DNA of 64,000 nt. Origin: Ophthalmolycus amberensis. Its lineage: Eukaryota > Chordata > Actinopteri > Perciformes > Zoarcidae. The notes beneath the pieces are model-generated. The model ran no database searches. It saw only the letters and a list, made by a program, of their open reading frames with translations, and had not been told where the DNA came from. Position numbers and translations under genes: made by a program. The stretch lies in NCBI GenBank assembly GCA_024529925.1, contig JAFEUB010000847.1:1-64000 (forward strand), in the 5' to 3' direction. Positions 58,201 through 64,000 of this stretch are shown in pieces. How positions within the stretch are numbered: position 1 is the stretch's first letter; the number at the start of each line of letters is the position of its first letter.

Positions 58201-61200
58201 ACAGATGCTGCTCTACTTCCGCACTATCACCAGGTAGCATCCATATGCCAGTAAATCATGAATGAATCAAGGAATCAACTAATTAACCAAAATTCATACT
58301 AGAAGGAACTTTCGGCATCTTTGTGGTCATGTCTGTTTTATTGTGGTCGCTTTTCTTCTTATCTCTGTATCCAGGAGAGAAGTCAGAGAAGCTGGGCTGA
58401 CGCTCATTTTTGATTCAAAGAGGACAAATCCTCAGCCGCAGCTCTATAAAGCCTTGATGACGCTTCAGGTAAGAAGCACAGAAAGAAAAGGAAATTCGTG
58501 TAAAATATTCTCTGATGTATTTGTGATAATCAATAAAAGGGTGTAACATAAATACAAAAAGCATGAATGTAGTTATGATGTATGGAGTGTTAAACTGTTG
58601 CAGGAGCAGACTCCCCATGCAGTAAATAGTTTCGTGCTGCTGGTGAATAAGGAGAACAGCCTTCGACCAGAGAGGTGTCCCGGCATCCAGGTCAGCTTTT
58701 TCATTCTTTATTAATATCAAAACGCCGCCATTGGAGAAATATTCCTGTGTGGTTTTCTATAAACAATAATTAATCTGTGTCGGCTTTACGCTTCATTGAT
58801 CTGTTTGATCAAGGTGTGTTGTTAGCCATGCTAGCAGTGTAGCCACATATGGCAATGGCAGTTGGTCAGTGGGTTCTTTGGCTCATCAGACTATAATATC
58901 TTGATAACACATTACCTTGCAAATGTAACATTCAGGGGTCCCCAGAGGATGAATGCTAATGACTTTTCTAATCCGTCTTCACTTGTGTAGTGAAATATCT
59001 CAACATCAACTGACCATCAACTTTGGGAGTCCCAGAAGGGTTTCAGTTGAATGAACAATCAGACATTTTCGTATTTAATAGGATTAAATATTGACCAACT
59101 GTTAATCCAAATAGATCCGTGTACAGTGTAAAATAATGTAGGTGCAAACTGAGTGTGAGTATACTTTAGGAAAAACTACCATAAAATCTGTTGTATTTCT
59201 AACTTCAAAGGTTGCTTTAGCACTATGGTCAGGAGAATTGTGCACATATACAGCTTATACATTGAGGATAATACTTTGTAATTTTGGAGTTTTTTAAAAA
59301 GTTATTTAGGTAAGATGAAAAAAAGAAGAATGAGATGTAGTATGTTCAGACACAAAGGGGGTCATGCTGGTGAATTATGACGTAAGAATTTCCCTGTTGT
59401 CCATTCTGTAGCTGTGAAAACGTGTCGATGTGACTTTGACACTTTTTGCCTCAAAGCAGACTGAAGTGGTGACATCCATGAAAGCCTTGTTCAAGCTGGT
59501 GGAGGTGAGTCAGCTCAGCTCCCGCCTGGATGGCACACTGTCTCACAGCCACTGTGACTGGATAGAGCTGCACCAGGTGAGACAGTCAATACATTAGCTC
59601 CCTCCTCTGCACTGACTCTGAACTACACATGATTCACTCACGTCCACATCTTTCATTCTCTAGAAACTTTTCCCATTTGTGTCTGATCTTGATGAGGCGT
59701 CCAGCCTTCTTCTGAGAGCCATCAGCAAGTTAGAGGAGCCCCAGAGGACAGACACTGTACAGGTACCTCAATGCTGACTGTTTACTCATGTTGCTGTTTG
59801 GCGCTTGAAAGCTGGGTTCATCCTTAGTTATGTAACTCTGTCTTTACTGGTAATAGAGTACATACTGTGTGTATGTGTGTGTGTGTTTTATTCGGAAAAC
59901 ATTTATAGCTCCTCGAGCTATATCAAAGTATGCTTTTGATAAATGCACATGGAAAACGGCCAATCACGATATTGTTGATTTGAAGGAGTTATTGTATCAT
60001 CTGCTGATCTCAAAACGTCTTTTTGCCGTACAGACTTTGCAGCAGTGCATGATGGACCAGAGGACTCTGATGAGGAATGTCCTGGAGGACAGTCGATTGG
60101 TCAGCCTGCAGAGGGAGGGCGGGGCCATCCTGGCGAGGCTGAGAAAGGAGAGTGACCTCAAATACCCGCACTGCGAGGACCTCAGGTAAACTCCTGCTCT
60201 CATCTGCTATATTTATGTATTATGTACACTTATAGCTATTGGCTCTACAGTCGTTTTTGGTATAAGCTTGTTAACAACGTTGATACCCTGTGATTGAATA
60301 TACATCTAGCTGCTAGAAAATATAGATGAAACATATTCCTGCAACAACCACACCAAAAATACCTCACTTAATTATTAACTTGTGCAGCTGCAGCACACTT
60401 CCAGGCTTATTATTTGATAGCAAGTGATTTCAGATACACAGGACAAAAACAAATAGTAGCCTCTTGTCCTTTGAAGAGGAAACACCATCATATTTTGAGA
60501 TCAAAATGTAGCCATAACACAACATCTGACTCTGTGCAACTGAAAAGCAAAAGTTGAGTTTAATTATTTTTTTTGCCACAGTTGGCTGTCCTAAGCCATT
60601 TATTTTTCCAGTTAAGCCACGTCATGCCTAAATATGCTGCCCAATCCTTATCTTCCAGAACACTAGTTCACTTGATCTATTATTTGCCTTTCTTACGTCT
60701 ATGATCTGTCTCTTTCCCGTACGCAGTGATGCAGTGGACTCGGTGACCAGCCTGTACAACCACGTGGAGGAGCAGGCTCATGTCCTCGTGCAGAGGTCCA
60801 ACATGTCACTGGAACACCTGGAGTATCTGCTGCAACTCAGAGAAGTGGAGGGACACTTCATGCAGGTACGTTTTTAAAAAAACTGACCGTCAAATCTGTA
60901 TTGCAGTTTTCTGGGACTGATGGTTAAGTTGCTTAGCTCTGGGCCGGCTTGTTCTTTTACCTAACAACTTTATCAATTTATTTACATTTTGCTCTTATAT
61001 TGGACACTCTCTCTTAAACATATGAACAATGAAAAAGAAGCACACAATCCTCCACCCACTGACTCTCTACAGCAGTATACTGAATTAAGAAAGTGCAACA
61101 ACCGCAATGTACATTGAATTCAGCTCATGCTCATGCCAATAAACACAACATATGTGTCCATCGTCCGTGACTGCAGATGCAACAGTGGTTTCATGTAGAG

Positions 61201-63464
61201 GGAGAGCACCACCTGCTGGAGGTTGAATCAGTCAACAACTCTGGAGACCGAATGGAGCAGATCCTCAACAGCTTCACTGGTTTCCTTATCGAAGCAAATG
61301 TGAGTGTGTTTTCTTGCGTCCGTCATGTAGTTATGTGTCTCTGTCTGTCCACCCGTCTGAATCTCTCTCCCTCCTCCTCCAGGATCGAAGGCACCACGCC
61401 ATGACGTTGGTGTCAGAGGCAGAGCGACTGCAGCAGAGCGGGTTCCCCTACCCAGAGACGGAGGCGTTCAGGGACTCTAGTCAGCACCTTCAAGTCAGGC
61501 CTGGAGGACATTCTGTGCAGGGCGGAGGCATCTGGCAGGGAGCTGCAGATCATGGTCAACGTGTGTGATTTTTGTGAGCAGGTTGGTGTAAAATAAATCA
61601 TGATCAGTATTCAAAGTTCAAGTCATCAAGATCAGTATGTAGCTTGTGCTCTTCGAATGTTTATATTACTCTTTTGCAAATATAATTTTTGGCAGGAATG
61701 CAATTATGTTGCTCCAGCATATAGATAAGTAACTACTATAATGAGTCTACATCCTAAATGTAGAATGATGTAGGACCGAATTAAATCAATTACACACTAA
61801 TGTTGAGCAGCTTCAAATGCCAAAATCAGTAATTATTAGTGAACTAAGTAGATTATTCAACTATTCAACTATTCAAATACTTTTGCAGAGACTATAATTA
61901 CTAGTAGACCAATTATGTTGTTGGAGAACAATTAATGAAAATGTAGCATTTGATGTTGCTTTGATACTCCTTTCTCTTGTGATGTAATCTCAAAATAATT
62001 AGGTCATTACTTCTCGACAGAGATTGATTGGTATATCCATATAATCTCATGCTGTTTTGTTTTTTCCACAGATATTTAATGCATAAGGCATGTGTATGTA
62101 AATGTGTAAAATAAAACCTCTGTACTCTCCAAACAGGCTACAGCTCTCGCCAGCGAATGCATTGAGTACCTGGACCAGAATCAATCCAGAATCCACACAA
62201 TGCAGGACCGTGACCAGACTACAACAGCTGTCAATCAAACAAACACTCAGCCAATACAACACCAAAACCAAGACAGCAGAGTGAGCACTGCATCCCTTTG
62301 CCCAGTCTGATAACCACGCAGCACATGCCTCAGGCCCAAGCCACCACCACCAGTGTTTTACTGTCAAGCAATGACACCTCCGTCCTCCAGACTTTCCAAG
62401 ACAGGTTCCTCCAGTTTAGCCCAGAGAGATTTCAGGAGGCGAAGGCCCAGGCCAGCGCCCTGCAGGGCTCCAGGGGGATGCAGGTCTGGAACGTAGCCTG
62501 GCTGAGATGCCAGGAGGCCAGGCAGCAGCTTCAGGAGAGGATGCAGGATGTGGAGGAGGTTTTCCAACATCAACCAGATTCTAGCAGCTGGTGTGAACTT
62601 CACTATGTTGATGTGGTCAGCACTAACGTTCAGACGCCGTCCTCCGGTGGCCAGAGTCTGGTGGTACAATCGACGCCCGGGCCTCGGCACCCGCAGTGGG
62701 AGGGCATCGTGACGGGAGCGGTGGATTTAGGGAAGAGAAGGCCGATCCTGGGCAGCAACAACACTAACTCAACGACTGTAGCCTGCTGTAACATCACACC
62801 TGAGGATCACAGTGATGCTGGAACCAGCCAGGGGTCAAAGGTCACTCCACAGTCACCTCCCAGGTAATTTGTTGGTACATTCATCTCACTCAACAAGGAT
62901 TTAGTAGTTTGTTGATTCGCTGTGACATTGCTGTTAAAAAGCACCACTTGTTTAAATGTGCCTGAAACATTCTAGACGCTGCTGATATCTGCTTTTTTTA
63001 AATGGCTTGAAACCATTTAATAATAGGTCAGCAAGAAGAACAGAAAGAGAGACGAGGAGGAGACAGACGAGGAGTGAGAGGGACGCTGCTGCTTTGTCTC
63101 AGTCCCACACTGTCGGGTGCCAGTGGTTTCCATGGGGACGAGGTCTTGGAGCGAGGTCGGCGAGCCAGGACTCTTGCACCACAGGAGCAGCAACAGCGGG
63201 GTCGTCCACTCCCCCGGAGCAGCGGCTTCGACCCCCATCATCCTGCTCCCACCACGGTCAGCCGTCCTGTCGGATCCTCCAGGAGGCTCAGAAGTTCCAG
63301 ATCTCCCGCCACGGGAGCTTCTGCTCAGAAGAGTCCTGTATGAGCGACCGGGGGGCTGCAGGGTGTAACGGGACTTCATGCGGCAAGCACTCCAGCCTGC
63401 CCATCGGGAGATATGAGGGGGCGTTTTGTTTGGCAAGTCCACAGGAGAGTGCCGGCGATGCCCT
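55021..63464 (+). CDS. Puratrophin-1 (PLEKHG4/PLEKHG4B/KIAA1755) family gene, 14 exons, 3' end outside the window
   Basis: Members of this family are cytoplasmic Rho-GEF-related scaffolds. The exons visible, with matching phases, are 55021-55218, 55392-57624, 57772-57975, 58113-58233, 58375-58468, 58604-58690, 59460-59576, 59664-59762, 60034-60185, 60727-60865, 61177-61299, 61383-61581, 62137-62280, 62391-62863 and 63027-63464, with the last running on via a GTAAGT donor. (That is 15 if the last, edge exon is counted.) Order: family N-terminal domain ('YPPFEATAPTLLSQLFQ', 'PLLLQPGDFYLQVAPFW'), a long disordered region, a CRAL-TRIO/Sec14-like region ('LYLGVASITGGRDRTGRAIV' onward), then helical spectrin-like repeats. 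The DH-PH catalytic module expected after this lies beyond the edge. The best-known relatives are PLEKHG4 (puratrophin-1), PLEKHG4B, KIAA1755 and zebrafish quattro; I cannot choose among them. The start codon is upstream of 55,021 and unknown. One exon carries a frameshift (see 61383). Confidence 0.87.
55392..57624 (+). CDS. PLEKHG4-like exon: 2.2-kb exon, N-terminal domain end and disordered region
   Basis: Acceptor 'tctccttatag', donor GTACAA, phase 0 to 1, 744 codons. The first ~140 residues finish the N-terminal domain ('LFLCEGWPLCIRDQVVVHLA', 'LLATERGVVRLPWERVAVPD'). The rest is Pro/Ser/Thr/Gln-rich without a fold signature: a proline cluster ('PPLPPPLPRPPPLP'), a Gln/His-rich stretch, and a conserved-looking 'FECVRTVRFSEKPCTPCMRR' near residue 435. 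Low-complexity exons of this size are usual in this family. A stop shortly after the donor (57633) marks unspliced read-through only. Confidence 0.88.
57772..57975 (+). CDS. PLEKHG4-like exon: linker into the CRAL-TRIO region
   Basis: Acceptor 'cgttctacag', donor GTAAGT, phase 1 to 1. Ends 'AHPLYLGVASIT', which with the next exon begins the Sec14-like domain. Confidence 0.85.
58113..58233 (+). CDS. PLEKHG4-like exon: CRAL-TRIO/Sec14-like
   Basis: Acceptor 'ttaccccttcag', donor GTAGCA, phase 1 to 2. Encodes 'GGRDRTGRAIVELYGHHQGW' and 'LLQMLLYFRTITR', the opening strand-helix wording of dbl-family Sec14-like domains. Confidence 0.87.
58375..58468 (+). CDS. PLEKHG4-like exon: CRAL-TRIO/Sec14-like
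   Basis: Acceptor 'ctctgtatccag', donor GTAAGA, phase 2 to 0. Encodes 'REVREAGLTLIFDSKRTNP'. Confidence 0.87.
58604..58690 (+). CDS. PLEKHG4-like exon: CRAL-TRIO/Sec14-like
   Basis: Acceptor 'ctgttgcag', donor GTCAGC, phase 0 to 0. Encodes 'EQTPHAVNSFVLLVNKENS'. Confidence 0.86.
58925..59090 (+). repeat. Dispersed fish repeat, family B (5' part), intronic
   Basis: 'ccccagaggatgaatgctaa', 'tgacttttctaatcc' and 'gtagtgaaatatctcaacat' match the 5' half of the same teleost repeat whose 3' half lies at 39,050. Confidence 0.65.
59460..59576 (+). CDS. PLEKHG4-like exon: end of the Sec14-like region
   Basis: Acceptor 'tgcctcaaagcag', donor GTGAGA, phase 0 to 0. Encodes 'SSRLDGTLSHSHCDWIELHQ'; the 'LDGTLxYxHxxWI' form is typical of dbl-family Sec14-like domains. 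Confidence 0.88.
59664..59762 (+). CDS. PLEKHG4-like exon: linker to spectrin-like region
   Basis: Acceptor 'cattctctag', donor GTACCT, phase 0 to 0, 33 codons. Confidence 0.85.
60034..60185 (+). CDS. PLEKHG4-like exon: spectrin-like helices
   Basis: Acceptor 'tttttgccgtacag', donor GTAAAC, phase 0 to 2. Encodes 'MRNVLEDSRLVSLQREGGAI', helical. Confidence 0.87.
60727..60865 (+). CDS. PLEKHG4-like exon: spectrin-like helices
   Basis: Acceptor 'cccgtacgcag', donor GTACGT, phase 2 to 0. Encodes 'VTSLYNHVEEQAHVLVQRSN', helical. Confidence 0.87.
61177..61299 (+). CDS. PLEKHG4-like exon: spectrin-like helices
   Basis: Acceptor 'cgtgactgcag', donor GTGAGT, phase 0 to 0. Encodes 'WFHVEGEHHLLEVESVNNSG'. 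Confidence 0.87.
61383..61581 (+). CDS. PLEKHG4-like exon with an apparent 4-nt frameshift
   Basis: Acceptor 'cctcctccag', donor GTTGGT. The first ~33 codons ('AERLQQSGFPYPETEAFRDS') read in the incoming phase-0 frame. From about 61,483 the family-like sequence ('STFKSGLEDILCRA', then 'IMVNVCDFCEQ') reads one frame later and ends in phase 0, matching the next exon. Four extra bases (agtc) around 61,479-61,482 would explain the shift. The incoming frame otherwise hits a stop at about 61,566. It may be an assembly error, an allele-specific mutation, or a splice arrangement I did not see. Confidence 0.7.
62137..62280 (+). CDS. PLEKHG4-like exon: helical/Gln-rich
   Basis: Acceptor 'gtactctccaaacag', donor GTGAGC, phase 0 to 0, 48 codons ('LASECIEYLDQNQSRIHTMQ'). 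Confidence 0.83.
62391..62863 (+). CDS. PLEKHG4-like exon: last spectrin-like helices and linker
   Basis: Acceptor 'cacctccgtcctccag', donor GTAATT, phase 0 to 2. Encodes 'QDRFLQFSPERFQEAKAQAS' and 'QEARQQLQERMQDVEEVFQH', then a disordered linker. The intron before it is only 110 bp. Confidence 0.83.
63027..63464 (+). CDS. PLEKHG4-like exon: basic/Ser-rich linker before the expected DH domain
   Basis: Acceptor 'ttaataatag', donor GTAAGT, phase 2 to 2. Arg/Ser/Gly-rich and disordered, with 'FQISRHGSFCSEESCMSD', likely a phosphorylatable linker. If unspliced it would stop one codon later. The next exon must lie to the right of the window or in its last 500 bp, where I see none. Confidence 0.72.
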
Positions 63465-64000
63465 GTAAGTTTACTACATGTTGGAAAATATGCTTGTACG
63501 ATAATATTTAGTGAGTTGAATGCCTTTAATCTTACTCATCTTGTAAGTCTTAATGAGATTTCATTTGCTCTTTCTGTCTGTAAGCTTCCAATGAAGTACT
63601 ACAGGTACTGTTCTTCTGATTCTCTTCGCTTCTCTTTTTATACTTGTCAACATGGTGGATTATTGAACCCCTCTGTATACAGTAAAGGCTGTCAATGAGA
63701 TCGATGTATCGCATTGGGCTCAGTCATACGTAGGGATATCCCGGTAACATCTTTGGCCCCTGATAACAAATTGAGTCCTTTATTATGAAATGCAATCAAA
63801 TTAATATATATTAGGTTTTTCTTCTTCTTTTTTTGCGATGTAATAGAGTTGCCTGCCTATTTGGCTACGGTAAGCATACAGCAAACTTATTGAATCAAGT
63901 TAAATATGTTTGCAGCAGAGGAGCTGACATGCAGGATGGGGGAGGTGTTTTACTTGTCCGTGCACAGGGGCTCATTCTCATAATTCATTCATACTTGGCG
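63465..64000. other. Intron sequence at the right edge
   Basis: AT-rich, no exon recognised; probably the intron following the 63,464 donor. Confidence 0.5.

Noticed and set aside
62290..62320. Second frameshift in the PLEKHG4-like gene
   Set aside because: A 110-bp intron with valid splice sites and matching phase explains the frame change.
1..64000. tRNA, rRNA or snRNA genes
   Set aside because: No A/B-box cloverleaf or rRNA-like stretch was recognised by eye; a covariance-model scan would be needed to exclude small ones.

Overview
This is a vertebrate nuclear segment, almost certainly from a teleost fish. Genes have introns with GT-AG splice sites, long AT-rich non-coding stretches are full of (CA)n, (GT)n and (CT)n tracts, and several interspersed repeats match families I know from percomorph fish genomes. 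Nothing bacterial or organellar is visible.

Layout. (1) 0-1.7 kb: a dispersed fish repeat, a 0.6 kb (TAG)n-like tract and a ~139-bp tandem repeat. (2) 1.8-7.0 kb: a broken pogo/Tigger-like transposon interrupted by an apparently complete hAT element with an intact 769-aa transposase, matching termini and an 8-bp target duplication, followed by a deleted second copy of the pogo 3' end. (3) 8.3-15.4 kb: a tandem-repeat and palindrome region. A solo LTR with a tRNA-Pro-type primer site is followed by a 2.3-kb array of 30-bp units, a 1.4-kb GC-rich array of 21/24-bp units, and a ~2.2-kb imperfect palindrome whose arms each carry a retropepsin-like aspartic protease ORF, reading outward from a shared TATA-rich centre. 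Two smaller hairpins close the right side. (4) 15.5-29 kb: no convincing gene. (5) 31.8-38.1 kb: a minus-strand SNM1/Apollo-like (DCLRE1B) 3' end that looks internally deleted, a TCTCGCGA promoter element, a two-exon type II membrane C-type lectin on the plus strand, and a rearranged second copy of sequence from the Apollo 3' flank on the other side of the lectin. (6) 38-54 kb: mainly dispersed repeats and microsatellites, with one possible 5' exon at 46.2 kb. (7) 55.0-63.5 kb and beyond the right edge: 14 coding exons of a puratrophin-1/PLEKHG4-family gene (family N-terminal domain, disordered region, CRAL-TRIO/Sec14-like region, spectrin-like helical region). Its DH-PH catalytic part would lie outside the window.

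The genes do not form one pathway. The lectin is a cell-surface recognition molecule, the Apollo-like remnant comes from a telomere/DNA-repair nuclease family, and the PLEKHG4-like gene belongs to a Rho-GEF family. The most unusual part is 8.3-15.4 kb. The nested transposon is the best supported structural story. Exon boundaries were read by eye from splice sites and reading phase; family calls rest on recognised motifs, not on database searches.
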